A DNA stretch of 64,000 nucleotides from Oasisia sp. SBJ-2009 (Eukaryota; Annelida; Polychaeta; Sabellida; Siboglinidae). Each line of letters begins with the position of its first letter. The first letter of the stretch is position 1. Under the pieces are notes generated by a model. The model worked only from the letters and a program-made list of their open reading frames with translations, did no database searches and was not told where the DNA came from. Location: assembly GCA_964017155.1 (NCBI GenBank), contig OZ024862.1:33238691-33302690 (forward strand), read 5' to 3'. Shown in pieces: positions 12,301 through 24,600 of this stretch. The position numbers and the translations under genes are program-made.

Positions 12301-14600
12301 TTTTACAATTATTATTATTATTATAATACTTTTGTGCCCTAACAAACATCCCAGTAGGTTTATTTATTTAATAAAGTAATGCTGCCTGATATCCACGAGC
12401 TTATTTTGCACTATACATTTATTAGATTTAGAGATCTTTGCCAGCAGAATATCTTTTTAGAAGAGTGATCATTATCTCATGCTATTTGCCAGAGCGATTG
12501 ATCTGTCACTGAGCATCATGGGACCATCATACATATGGCTAAGTTTGCATCATTCGTAGCAACAGTCAGGCCTCATGCGATTGTTGATTTTTATCTCAAC
12601 GTGTTATACTGTTGGACTTTTGTTGTCTGTTTAGGTGAATCAGTCTGAATCCTGAGTTCCCCGGAGCTCAGAATGGTGTATTTAGTTAGTTATGCAGCAC
12701 CTCAAAGACAAAGTTTAAACTGGCTGGCACCAGTTTCTGTTTATTATTTCTTGGCGTAAAGTCACCCAAAACTGTATAATCTAAAGTGCAGTTCCACCCT
12801 ATACGTTTATTATATTTTTTGCACACAAGTAATTATGTGGTTTTCACCACAAATGTACTACATTTTTATGTAAGGTATCAGTATTATTAATTGGAACAAA
12901 TTAGAAGAGTATATTTATGATTTTTGTGCAGATGTCCACAAGTATTCGAAAAAGCTGATATGGACGGTGTTTCAGTTACAAAAGATTGTCGGTGAGTGAA
13001 TCATGTCAGACAAACATGCAACATACATTAATTTTACGTTTTCTTGGTTACATTTGGTATATTGTTGTAATTGTTCTGTCAGTAGTCTGAAGGAGTAAGT
13101 CACACCATATTATATGCTTTGTTTTTTAAGTACACTTGTTTCATTTAGTGATGTAGTTACTCAGTATTACAGCGGTCCTAATCTCCCTCCTACCCATTTA
13201 AGTTTGAAACTCTGGGTCATACTATTACCTAACAAACAAATACAAGTTTGCCAATACTGTCCTACCAGTAACAAAATTGTAAGTTGAATTTCTCCACCAC
13301 GATCACTTTTTCGAACCCAATGAACTTTTTTGAACCCCCAAAAATAAAATAATTCCTGGTACGAATTGTCGCAATTCGTCTTCTTCCATGGAACTAATGA
13401 GTGTTTTGAGATAAAAATCTTTACTGTTTTCAATTTAGATGGGACGACAACGAAAGCTCTACAGACACCGGCTGAGTTCAGCAGTCGACTACACAAAGCC
13501 TTGTCACTCTACTTCAAAGTGGTATGTCCTAATATAGATACTAATCATGAAAATAGTTACCTTTGTCTATTTGTAAAGTTGTCTCCTTATAATGCAAGTT
13601 TCACATTTATAAAACTGTATATCAAGCTACAAATTTGTTGGCCTGCTAGATGGTATTTGCTCATGGGAGAGTTAGGTTCTACACTTTACTTCCCTGACAT
13701 ACCTGTTCACTCAGACACCATCTCGGCTTCTCTGGGAAGCATCCAGCCATATGCTACAATTAATGCGCGAAGGCTGCTCATAAACATATCCACCACTGTC
13801 TATAGCCAGGTACTCATTTGTATAGCTGAGTGAACTGGAGCAATGTAGAGTGAACAAACTTGCCCAAGGCTTTAACACCGCAGCACAGGATTCGAACCCG
13901 GATTCTCGTAGTCGAGATTCCGAAGCTCTACCCCTGAGCCATTGCGCTCTACTTTCCTGGCAGTCTCTGTCCCAACACACAGTTTTATCTGGCAGATACT
14001 TGTTTTTATTATATCATTTGCTTACAAAGCATCCTTTTAAAACCAGTTCCAGCTAACGAAAATCTTCAGTAAAAAATATTCAAAACCAGTTAAAAAAAGA
14101 ATAATAAATTGCGTCCAGTTGACATATCTACATCCATAAATAGCTGACCCAGTTGTTATGTCTGAGCCAGCACAGTGGTGGTTATATCCTGTTCTGCTGG
14201 TCATTGTCACTGATGGATAACGTTTAGGAACTTCATTATGTAAACACCATCTGGGGCTGGTTTCATCTGATTGCTTTCATCGAGTTCTGAGAAGTACTGT
14301 TCACACCAGACCATTTCTCATACACACTGCTCATACACCAGCCTGAATTAAGCAAAGGAAACTGGCTTTTGTTGGTAGACACTGCTGAGTGACATCTGCA
14401 ATTACTGAATGAATATGCATTCACCAGTTGCTTTCTCTGTTAGACACAAAATCAGGTTATCATATTATTGGTTACGTATGACCTATTTTATATACAGGAA
14501 CAAATTTAAATAAATATGTCTCAGCTGTGGTATAAATAAATTTGACACCCTTGCAAGGTCTTCTTAATAAAAAAAACTATATTTTGTTTACTTTTTTGTT

Positions 14601-14646
<46 letters not shown>

Positions 14647-14659
14647 GCATATATATACA

Positions 14660-14707
<48 letters not shown>

Positions 14708-17700
14708 TGTATATATATATACATGTATATATATATATATATATGTATGTGTATATTATACATGTTTAATAACATAAAATATTGTTTTCATTTTGATTTT
14801 GCATATTAACATGAATATATCATAGGAAGTACTAGTGTAATGTTTATATTTCCTGGTCCACCTCTTTGATCAGAGAGTACTTCTGTTCACTAAGCCTCTG
14901 CCCTTACAGGACGTGTGCGTGCGTGTAGAGAGCCATGCATTCTGGGTGCGTGTTCGCATGTGCCCTGACGGCCCCACCAAGGCGGCGTCACTCATCAACG
15001 ATGTCACATACTTTGTGTACCACCCACACGCGCCCTACCTGCTCGCGGCCAAGATGAAGGCAGCCGAGGCAGAGTACATCATGCAGGTACGACTGCTCCT
15101 GGTTCACCATAGAGATAATCATTTTTATTTGTAAAACACCGTATATCCGGAAATATTTCTGCTCAGAGGCACATAAAATACATTGTAACACATACATATG
15201 TAAAATATTCATAATCAGTTAAACTTGCACGTAAAGACGAAATGTTAAATTATAATAATTGATAATTAAATAAAGCTTCTAAAAGTCCTAGTTCATAAGC
15301 TAAACTTATCAGCAATAAATAGATAAAATAATAAATAAATAATAAAATATATTAGTAACTTAATAATAAAGTAAGTGAAATTGCAAAACTATAATTACAG
15401 TTAAAATAAATTCATTATAAAATACCCTACAAGTAATTTACAAATGCAGCCTTAAAAACATGTGTTTTTAAATTGGACTTAAAAAGTTGCTGTGAGTCTA
15501 TTAGGCGCAGACTGTCCGGTAGGTTGTTCCACAGGCACTGACCCGCCACTGATAGTGACAAGACTTCTATAATATCAAAGTGTTGGTGGTCACGAAGGTT
15601 CCTAAAGTCCCGTAAAATGTGAATGCGCTACATGTTGGTGGTAGGTTGTTTAGTAATTATTGCAGATCACATGTATGAGGGAAATTAATTGCCGCAGTAG
15701 CAGATGATGATGCATGTTAAACCAGTTCTGGATGTGAGAGCGACGCAGTGTGGTAGACTGTGTCTTGCAGTTGATGTTTGGTGAATTCACTGGGACTGGT
15801 TTTGAAAGCCATTTTTGGTCGCTCAGTATCTTAAGTTTATCACTGCGTTTGTCAGTGGTTGAGGTGGGCGGCTCTCTGGGTGGTAGTTTAATGACAATGG
15901 CTGGCGTCTGAATGGTTTTAAGCTTCTAATATGACACGTGTAGTTCCTAAGAAACCCCAACACGCATATGCAACAGTGCAGACTCATGAAATGTGATCTC
16001 ATGAAGTGACATGCAAAAAATAACAACAAAAAACAGCATGTGGGCTGTTAATTGTCATCAGGTATAGGGCATATTTTGTACTGTTTTAAAAACTTTGAAA
16101 CAGGACCAAACATGCCCTACGCTTAATGACAAGTAACAGACCACCTGCTATTTGTTGTTGTTATTTTTTGCATTTCACTTCATGAGATCACATTTCATGA
16201 TTCTGAACTGTTGCATATCTGTGTTGGGATTTCTTAGGAACTACAGGTGTCATATTAGAAATTCAAAACCATTCATACGCCAACCATTGCCATAAAAAAG
16301 CTTTGAATGAAGATATGTATTTGAAAGGCAGAGATCTTTTCTCAAATGTTTTATCAAGTAGGAAAACAAAGTCATGAATTATTTTATATAGTTACTTATT
16401 TAGAACCATTTCATCTCACCTCGAGATGGTGTGATAACCAGAAGGAAAGGCAGATGTAACTTGTCAAGAGTGTGTACTGAGTATGCGTTGTGTATCCTGG
16501 CAGGCGTTTGTGGACGTGCTGGACTGCAAGGAGGTGGAGGAGCTTCACCTGAGGGGTCACTGCGTCAACTCCCTTGGTCAACTCGTCCTCAACAGACACT
16601 CACAGGTATGCCTCAGTCCAGGGTGGGCCTCAGTATAGGGCCCTCCATCCTCGGGAGTCAGGGTGGGACTTAGTATAGGGCCCTCCATCCTCGGGAGTCA
16701 GGGTGGGACTTAGTATAGGGCCCTCCATCCTCGGGAGTCAGGGTGGGACTTAGTATAGGGCCCCCGATCCTCGGAAGTCAGGGTGGGCCTCAGTATAGGG
16801 CCCTCCATCCTCAGGAGTCAGGGTGGGCCTCAGTACAGGGCCCTCCATCACCAGGGGTCAGGGTGGGCCTCAGTACAAGGCCCTCCATCCTCAGGAGTCA
16901 GGGTGGGCCTCAGTACAGGGCCATCCATCCTCAGGAAGAATCAGGGTGTGCCTGAGTACAGGGCCCTCCATCCTCGGGAGTCAAGATGGGCCTGAGTACA
17001 GGGCCCTCTATTCTTGTGAATTAATGTGGGCCAGAAGCCAGGGTAGGACTTGGTAGAGGGCCTTTAATCCCCACTATTGTTTTTTAATGACACTACAAAG
17101 TCTGCAGTGGAATAAATAACCCTTTAGGAAAATATGTGTGAAATGTATAAGTGGATTTTGTGATTAATGTTCGTATGTTTGACTGTGTGGTGTTTGTTGC
17201 AGGGGTCCTTCAGTCAGTACCGACTCAACCAGGTCGACCCAAACCCTCTGTCAGGACGCACACTCACACCCAAACAAGGTTAGTGAGTGCAGTTGTTCAC
17301 GGTGCAAGTCAAGCACAGCCACATGACTTCCTTGTGTGCGCCAGTTCTGATCCACTCAGTGAGCTGTAGCCACCATAAGAAGCAAGGCACTGTGGGTAAG
17401 AGATACATTCAGACACTGTCCACTATAGGCTACAAACTTATCCTCTTTGTAGGACCTTTTACTTCCCTTTTCATAGACACTGGTATTTTTAACGCCTCTC
17501 GATTGATTGCTCTATTCTATGCCAACAACTGTCATAAACTCAACAGTCTGCCATAGCAACATTCTGAGCATGTTTATCAAATTAAGACAGTTAGTGATAG
17601 TTACGCTTTGTAATTTTACTTTATTCGAACCAAACGAGATATCTGAATTTAAAAAGTCAACTTGCCATTACGTTTGTAGATCTGCCGTCACGGTTGAGTG

Positions 17701-19105
17701 ACGACATTGTGTATGAGAATCGCCAGGAGAGGGAGAGAGACGACGAGACCGTGGCAGAGACGTTTGGGCCAAACCAGCAGCCAACATTAGAGAAAATTGA
17801 ATATCAGGTACGAATGATGTCAACGATACTTAATTTTCTATAAACACTTAGAAGTGAGGCAGACTGATGTGAACCGATACAGTGTATATGTAGAGGATAT
17901 TTTACAGATGCAATGTTGGACACTTCTCTGGTAGCCAGCCACCTCGTCTGCACAGCTTTTGCTTTAAATGTATGAATTGCATTATTATCACGACATGACA
18001 ACTCCTAGATCAAACATTACTCGTACATTTCTCACTTCGACATCTTTCCCTGACTGGTTTTTGTTTTTAAAAAAATGTTCGATAAATGGGTTATAATATT
18101 CAGTGATTTTTCAATTACGTGGTATGCAAATCCAGATGGCATCGCTATGGACGAGTTTAATAAAACATACTGTCTTGATGGTAAGTGAATCTCTTGGTGT
18201 GTTTCCCCATCGGTTTGTTAGAAAGTATTGTAGAGCGCAATGGTTCAGGGGTAAAGCTTCAGGCTCTTGACTAAGAGAACCCGGGTTCAAATTCTGTGCT
18301 GCGGTGTTAAAACCTTGGGCAATTTTGTTCACTCTACATTGCTCCTGTTCACTCAGCGGTATAAATGAGTACCTGGCTATAGACAGTGGTGATTATGTGT
18401 ACGAGCAACCTTCGCGCATTAATTGTAGCATGTGGCTGGATGCTTCCCAGAGAAGTTGAGATGGTGTATGATTGAACAGGTCTGTCGAGGAAGTGTAAAA
18501 GCGCTTTGAGCAGCCCTAAGGAATGGATACAACTTACTTATGACTTTTTACTCCCTGGTTGCATAGGAATGCCACTGTTTTCTGTCAGTGGCCATCCTGG
18601 TGCATCCCATCTCCTTTGTTTCTTTTTCGGTGTCTCTCTCTGCCATGTGTTTCGTGTTCTACCTCTTCTCCTCTTCCCTGGGGGGTTCCATGTGATGGCT
18701 TAACGGATGATTGTTTCTGGTGGTTTCCTGAGTGTATGTCCTATCCACCTCCATTTTCTTGACTGGACTGGATACTGCGCTATATAAAACTTACCTTTTT
18801 ATTGTTTCTGCTGTCCCCAGATGCTCACCAAGTTCTGCGGTCACCCTCACGCCCCAGGCATGTCCCGAGACGGCCCGTTTCACTGTCGTGTGCGCTTCGA
18901 AGGACCGAATGTGATCGAGGGTCTGCGGAACCTGGCCAGTGCCGGTGCCATGTCGGTGCCGCTCAAGACACACCTCGCCAAGATCCACACGTCGGCCCGC
19001 AGCGTGTTCATGTTGAAGAACAAAGATCGGAGACAACGCAGTTCTCAAACGTCGACGTCATCACAACACACACCCGCGTCACAGTTACTCAGTCATTCAT
19101 CGTAG
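9346..19105 (+). CDS. CENPN: CENPN, centromere protein N (9 coding exons)
   Basis: CENP-N is the kinetochore subunit that, with CENP-L, reads CENP-A nucleosomes within the constitutive centromere-associated network. Exons: 9346-9507, 11742-11787, 12932-12991, 13439-13521, 14910-15086, 16504-16605, 17203-17278, 17680-17807 and 18821-19105. All introns are GT-AG with matching phases, giving 372 residues (human 339). The start was chosen because [16 protein letters not shown] aligns with the first helix of the pyrin-like N-terminal domain and the exon ends at a phase-0 donor. Family signatures seen in order include [10 protein letters not shown] (exon 3), a beta-rich block around [10 protein letters not shown] (exon 5), [14 protein letters not shown] and [10 protein letters not shown] (exon 8), and [14 protein letters not shown] (exon 9). 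The last exon adds a Ser/Thr-rich tail of about 25 residues. The introns hold long inverted repeats, SINEs, LINE tails and a splice-edge minisatellite. The gene is convergent with ANKS6. Confidence 0.96.
9749..10329. repeat. Long inverted repeat (hairpin) in CENPN intron 1
   Basis: Arms 9749-10006 and 10066-10329 are reverse complements apart from scattered mismatches and a few small indels; the loop is about 59 bp. The arms are unusually GC-rich for this intron. No transposase is present. It could be a foldback/MITE-type element or an inverted duplication. The sequence just to its right (10335-10560) is a diverged relative of the element at 39139-39734. Confidence 0.9.
10335..10560 (-). mobile_element. 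Diverged fragment of the 9-bp-duplication (TAGCCTCGG) element
   Basis: The stretch accttaccccagaatacggt and the AT-rich sequence after it align, with many substitutions, to the interior of the element at 39139-39734 (opposite strand) and to 57067-57230. Neither terminus is intact. Confidence 0.5.
10600..11700. other. CENPN intron 1 remainder, nothing recognised
   Basis: No repeat, exon or RNA gene is supported here. Confidence 0.4.
11925..12180 (+). mobile_element. LINE ORF2 C-terminal remnant in CENPN intron 2
   Basis: With frame changes the + strand reads the classic LINE reverse-transcriptase tail: a Leu/Arg/Ser-rich segment, then AFSVAVPTI, then [14 protein letters not shown] and a stop. 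Frameshifts show it is dead. It is probably related to the jockey/L2-like LINE tails elsewhere in the window. Confidence 0.65.
13664..13957 (-). mobile_element. tRNA-derived SINE, family 1, with tRNA-like head
   Basis: On the minus strand a tRNA-like head at about 13883-13955 contains a box A-like tggctcaggggtagagc and a box B ggttcgaatcc. It is followed by a body shared with 18228-18520, 23735-23905 and 51473-51690. The head lies at the 5' end, as in a Pol III SINE. It sits in CENPN intron 4, antisense to the gene. It is not counted as a functional tRNA because the copies diverge and the head is fused to the repeat body. Confidence 0.8.
14605..14755. repeat. (TA)n microsatellite with TACATGCA interruptions
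   Basis: About 150 bp of TA repeats broken by symmetric tacatgcata motifs. It is strongly self-complementary and lies 155 bp before CENPN exon 5. Confidence 0.95.
15120..15640 (-). mobile_element. LINE 3' end in CENPN intron 5
   Basis: On the minus strand the LINE ORF2 C terminus is readable from about 15625 ([18 protein letters not shown], then [14 protein letters not shown], then a stop). An AT-rich 3' UTR follows, ending at the conserved gcctctgagc...ccggatatacggtg block. Copies of the same tail lie at 22484-22865 and 27385-27735. Confidence 0.75.
15886..16295. repeat. Long inverted repeat in CENPN intron 5
   Basis: Arms of about 180 bp (15886-16068 and about 16110-16295) are reverse complements at roughly 85% by eye. 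The loop is about 40 bp and contains the near-palindromic agggcat. It is a non-coding foldback-type element. Confidence 0.85.
16606..17060 (+). repeat. 40-bp minisatellite at the CENPN exon 6 donor
   Basis: About eleven 40-bp units (gggtgggcctcagtacaggg plus a 20-bp second half) begin immediately after the exon 6 donor. The donor-proximal sequence AGGTATGCCTCAGT resembles the unit start AGGGTGGGCCTCAGT, so the array seems to have been seeded from the splice junction. The reiterated unit has lost the +1 GT. Confidence 0.9.
18228..18520 (+). mobile_element. tRNA-derived SINE, family 1, full length
   Basis: The tRNA-like head (gagcgcaatggttcagggg, box B gggttcaaatt) is followed by the family body and the tail gcgctttgagcagcc. 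It sits in CENPN intron 8 in sense orientation. This is the most complete copy in the window. Confidence 0.8.
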
Positions 19106-19656
19106 AACATGTCCGTCGTATGTGGTGTCACTGTTAGTTACTGACTGGGGACAATGTCAAATACTGACAACATATTAGTTACGCAGCTAGGTGGGCCATG
19201 ACGGTCTGTGAGTGATCTTTTTAACTTGGTCACTGCTTTGAGTAGTGACAATATAATTAACTGTATCATGACTCAGTTTTTTAAATATAAATTTTTAACT
19301 TTGTCATCACATTCATGGAATGGCATCCTTATACGGGCGACAATTAACTGGATCTTAGCAAAATTGATTGATCATAGCACTGGTGATATTTAACTAGATC
19401 ATAGCATGGGTGACAATTACCTGGATCTTAGCATGGGTGACAGTTGATTGGACCATGTTATTAGCGAGATTTAACTAGATGTTAGCATGGGTGGCAACAG
19501 TTGACTCCAGTAGACACCCATTGTATTGTACATGTAGAATTACTTGCAACAAGCAGTCATGCTTGCAACGTGTACGTTATATTTCCTGCTATTATGAGGC
19601 AGAGCCTCATCTTTGCAATGTCTTAGTGTAATGTACAAATGTAACAGGTGTATATA

Positions 19657-19662
19657 AATAAA
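19657..19662 (+). terminator. CENPN: CENPN poly(A) signal
   Basis: AATAAA 552 bp after the CENPN stop, in AT-rich sequence. Confidence 0.6.
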
Positions 19663-20538
19663 TTTTATATATTCATAGGATTGATCTGGTTGGAAAAGTC
19701 ATGTTCAGAGAAAACACACTCATATTTTGCAGGTAGATCTCAACCATTATTAAAACGACAACATTTCTGCACTTACTTGATCCAAAACGTTATGTCCAAT
19801 ATATTGTCCAAACATTCAAACACCCTAGTGGCTGTTTACGTTTTTATACCCATCCACTAGATGGCGTCACTGTACAATAATTATTTTGGGTGACTCAAGG
19901 TTTAAGAAGATACGTTGTGCATGTTCATGGCCCTGCAGCCAGTAGACACCACTGCTGAAGTCCTCGTTCATGAACATGTTATTGCCACTGCCTGGATGTG
20001 ATATTCCAGACTCTTCTTGGCGATCACCACACTGGATTATTGGCATCAATCCATTAGACAACTTGTTCCACGGATGGTACTTGTACTGCACATTCTTCCA
20101 CACATACCTTTACACACACACACACACTCTTTGGTCTGCATGGAGGGCATCGGAATTTAAGGGTAACAGAATCCTCAACTGCATCCTGTTTGAAAATTCC
20201 TTGTTGGCAGGTGCTCTCTTTGGTGCCACTCCACAACTGTGTTCTCTGAGGAGGCAATACTATGTACTACTAGCTGTCTACTTTTGCACTGTTGGCTGAT
20301 GACACCCGGCACCAGTGCAGTCTTCCTGAATAACTAACAACATGTCCTTTTTATGTAGTATTGAACACAATCTTTGAGGCTGCTGCTTTGATGTATTTTA
20401 GATGTGACATACAAAATATGCTAACTGACATGACAAAGTACGACACTAATCAAATACATTTACTTACAGCAATTGCTTAATCAGTTACAAACACAGTTAC
20501 ACAACTTGATCCAACTCTGGTTTCAGTTTGTATGGCAC

Positions 20539-20544
20539 TTTATT
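20539..20544 (-). terminator. ANKS6: ANKS6 poly(A) signal candidate
   Basis: AATAAA on the minus strand, 1.14 kb past the ANKS6 stop. I see no canonical hexamer nearer, so the 24-bp array would lie inside the 3' UTR. Confidence 0.45.
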
Positions 20545-20939
20545 GAGTGAATTTACAATATGTATATCACAGATAAATAGCTATTTGTAAATGTACAATC
20601 TAATATACTAAAACAACATGAATATATGCCATGGCAGCTACATGCTCTCTTCGACATGCTTTGTGCATAATACATCTAGTAAAAATAATAACATTAAATA
20701 TCATATACATACATAGAACATAGCTGAAACATTTGAAGACGCTTTCTGACTTGCATAGTTGTACTGAACACTAATTGTTGATTGACACGACAACCTAAAT
20801 ACCAACATTGCACAGGTAGGTGTACAATGAAGGTGTCTAACACGGGGTAGTTGAACTACTTGATAACCAACCCTGGAGGCACAACTTAATAACCCCGGGG
20901 GCACAATCAGATTTTCAAATGAGGTTCATATTGCACTAA

Positions 20940-21570
20940 GTGTTTAGTGAGGTACTGACAGGTTCTCCTTGCGAGGTATGGAGAGGTTCTCCTTGTGAGG
21001 CACGGAGAGGTTCTCCTTGCGAGGCACGGAGAGGTTCTCCTTGTGAGGCACGGAGAGGTTCTCCTTGCGAGGCATGGAGAGGTTCTCCTTGTGAGGCACG
21101 GAGAGGTTCTCCTTGCGAGGCACAGAGAGGTTCTCCTTGTGAGGCACACAGAAGTTCTTGTGAGGCACGGAAAGGTTCTCATTGTGAGGCATGGAGAGTT
21201 CTCCTTGCGAGGCACGGAAAGGTTCTCCTTGCGAGGCATGGAGAGGTTCTCCTTGTGAGGCACACAGAAGTTCTTGTGAGGCACGGAAAGGTTCTCCTTG
21301 CGATGCAGGGAGAGGTTCTCCTTGCAAGGCACAGGGTGGTTCTCCTTGTGAGGCACAAAGATGTTCTCCTTGCGAGGCACGGAGAGGTTCTCCTTGCGAG
21401 GCACACAGAAGTTCTTGTGAGGCACGGAAAGGTTCTCCTTGCGATGCTGGGACAGGTTCTCCTTGCAAGGCACAGGGTGGTTCTCCTTGTGAGGCACAAA
21501 GATGTTCTCCTTGCGAGGCACGGACAGGTTCTCCTTGTGAGGCACGGAGAGGTTCTCCTTGTCATCTTGT
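20940..21570. repeat. 24-bp minisatellite in the ANKS6 3' UTR region
   Basis: About 26 units of a 24-bp repeat (gaggcacggagaggttctcc on + plus ttgc/ttgt) lie about 115 bp downstream of the ANKS6 stop. A few shorter variants (ttcttgtgaggcac) occur as higher-order repeats. The period is divisible by three, so long artificial open frames run on both strands, up to 238 codons on minus. No homology, splice or start context supports translation. Confidence 0.95.
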
Positions 21571-21684
21571 GATAGCGCTTGCTTGGACATATCACACTGT
21601 GGTACGACTAGTGACAAATCCAATGTGACATTCGTGATGGATTAACAGCACAGTTGGTGACACAGTGGTGCATGCTGGGATGTG

Positions 21685-24600
21685 TCAGGAGACACAAGGT
21701 TTAGTCAACTCTGTCGTTCTCGCGTCATCATCCTGCATGCTCCAGCAGTCGGCTGTGTCGGAACCTACAGCAACAAACACATGACACAGGTCAAACTTTA
21801 TGTTGGGAGGTTGACCTCAGGTAGATGAGAAGAAAAATTTACCCTAACACAGAGGGCAGGCTAGGATGGCACTAAGACAAGAGATGAGAAAATTACTATA
21901 AGACAAGGAAAAGATGGCAGGATATCCCCTAAAAAAACAAGGACATGTACCGGTGCTTGGAAAGTTGGCCCTAAAACAGGCTGGAGATTGGAAGTTGGCC
22001 ATAAAAGTAAGGGATGTTAGCCCCCAAAACTAGCAGGGGATGGGAGACTGGCCAAAATACGTATATAAGATGCGTTTATTTAAGAACATGGTGGGACCAA
22101 GCAATGTTACACCCTGTAGTTGCATTATTTATACTTACCCGCATTTCGTAAGTACATTGTGTCAAACTGTGACATACACTCCTGGTAGTTCAGCCTTTCA
22201 CGACCCTGAAGGAGACCATGAGTTACTGTCAAACATCATCATCCACTACAACAACCTACTTTGACTAACAGTCAGCATATCTTGTATTATTTGTTATCTG
22301 AACTGTTTTGTGAAGAACTACACCTGTGGTTCATGACATAATCTACCTCTGAATAATGAGAGGATCTATGATGTCATGCCAATGTCAACCTCAAACATGA
22401 TGACGGCACCAACCTAGAGGTCATGACATGGTTTGTTCTTGACAATTTATTGACAAGTGCAGAATCACGTTGCAAGTGGTCTGCGCCTAATACACTCACT
22501 TGAACTTTTGAAGTCCAACTTAAAAACACATCTTTTTAAGGCCGCATTTGTAAACTACTTGTAGGGTATTTTATGATGGATGTATTTTAACTGTAATTAT
22601 AGCTTTTTACTTTATTATTGAATTATTAGTATATGTTATTATTTATTTATTATTTTATCTATTTATTGCTGATAAGTTTAGCTTATGAGCTAGGATTTTT
22701 AGAAGCTTTATTTTATTATCTATTTATTATCATTTAACGTTTCGTCTTTACGTGCATGTTTGAACTGATTGTGAATATTTTAAATATGTGTGTGTTACAA
22801 TGTATTTTATGCGCCTCTGAGCGGACATTTTTCCGGATATACGGCGCTTTTACAAATAAAACTTAGTAGTATTATTCCTACGTGACAATAGACCTCACCT
22901 TGCCACTGTTGAGTTCTGAGATGGCTGAGAGGATCTGGTTGCGAGACGTCTCCTGCGAGATACCAATCTCCTGTAGGTCATTCTCTGTCAGGGTCAGAAA
23001 GGCCTCCATGTCCACCTGAGGGCACACAGACACTGGTCACAAGTGGTCAGTCAGACAATGGACTGTGGTCACAATTAGTCAGTCACTGGCCTTTGGTCAC
23101 AACTGACCAGTCAGACCTTGAACCGAGATCACAACTGACCAGTCAGACTTTGGACCAAGATCACAACTGACCAGTCAGACTTTGGACCAAGATCACAACT
23201 GACCAGTCAGACACTGAACAGTGGTTGCAACTGGTCAGACAGACAATGGACTGTGGGCTCAACTGGTGAGACAATGGACTGTGGGCCCAACTGGTCAGAC
23301 ACACACAGTCAGTCAGACAAATGCTGGACAGTGTGTGGTCTCAGCTGGTCAGACAAACACTGACAAGCGGTCACAACTAGTTAGACACATTGGATGTTGT
23401 AGACGATGGTCTCAACTGGTTAAGTAGACACTGGATCGTGTGTCAACTGGTCAGACAGACACCTTCCCACTACATGAAAATAAACAACTCCAGAAAACAC
23501 CTCACAGTTTGGATCCTATCCAAACGCAAACACCATGACTGGCTGCCCTTGGTGACCTCTGACCCACCTCCTGCTCCTCAAAGATGGGCTGATACCGCTC
23601 CAGGGACAACATCTTCAGGATGCTGCTCAAGTCATCTGGAAGAGAGACACATTCCAGTGTGACTTACGCCTTACGAGTTCGCAAAATGAAAAACGTGTTA
23701 AATGTAAGTTATAAATTGCCGTACCCATTCATTAGAAGTTCTCAAAGTGTTTTACACAACATTCCTTGGCAGTTGAAAATTATCGTGACTTCTCGGCTTC
23801 AAGTAGTACAGGAGACTATCTGTATCCACCACTATCTATAGCCATGTACTCATTTATACAGCTGAGTGAACTGTACCAACATGGAGTGAACAAATTTGCC
23901 TAAGATTCGACATGGTGCGTCATATTGACCTAACACTAGCAGCATGTGAATATCAAAGAGTCTTAAATAACTGAGATGGAAGAAGTTCCAATGTTGGTTC
24001 CAATTCTGGGCAGAGAAAGTAACTGAAGCTGCCTGTGCTTTCCTGCTGGAAGGAGCACTGAAAATGTAGGTTGTTTGGATGAAAGGGCTTGTGTGTGTGG
24101 TATATGATGCACATATATCTTACCATCATCAGCAACAGTAATAGTAGGCTGAGGGGAAACACGGTTGCCGTGACCAGTCTGCAAATAGACACACCCAATG
24201 TAGTGGTTTTTATGTGACAATTTTTTCATTGTGTGCTACGAGAACCACACAAATAGATTTTTGCATTACATTCCACTAAAAACCCTATAGCTAAATATAT
24301 AGTTGAATAATCAATTCAAGACTGTCACACACACATGTGACATGACATGACACGTCACACACACATGTGACACCTTCTATCAACATAAGTTGTCTATCAA
24401 ATTCATGATTACCATTACAGGTTTAGACCTGCATCCTGAATTGCAAAAAAGTGGAAAACTGCCACTTAACTGGACATCCAGTGCCAGTGTCCACTCCACT
24501 GAATGTCCAGTGTCCAGGAACAATGACCACTCACCCGGGGAGTGTGGGCTGTCATTGGCGTCAGTGTCGAGCTTGTGTCCTTTGACGACCCACCGCGACT

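Noticed and set aside
13366..13833. 155-codon + strand frame
   Set aside because: Only 13439-13521 is coding, as CENPN exon 4; the rest is intron and SINE read-through.
13883..13955. tRNA-like sequence with box A and box B
   Set aside because: Fused to a repeat body shared by four copies and diverged between copies, so it is a SINE head and not a tRNA gene. The same applies to 18232-18305 and 24905-24975.
16743..17056. Overlapping Gly/Ser/Pro-rich frames
   Set aside because: Products of the 40-bp CENPN intron 6 minisatellite.
20907..21623. 238-codon minus-strand frame and its overlapping frames on both strands
   Set aside because: They are products of a 24-bp tandem repeat. Several frames are open at once, with no start context, splice support or homology.
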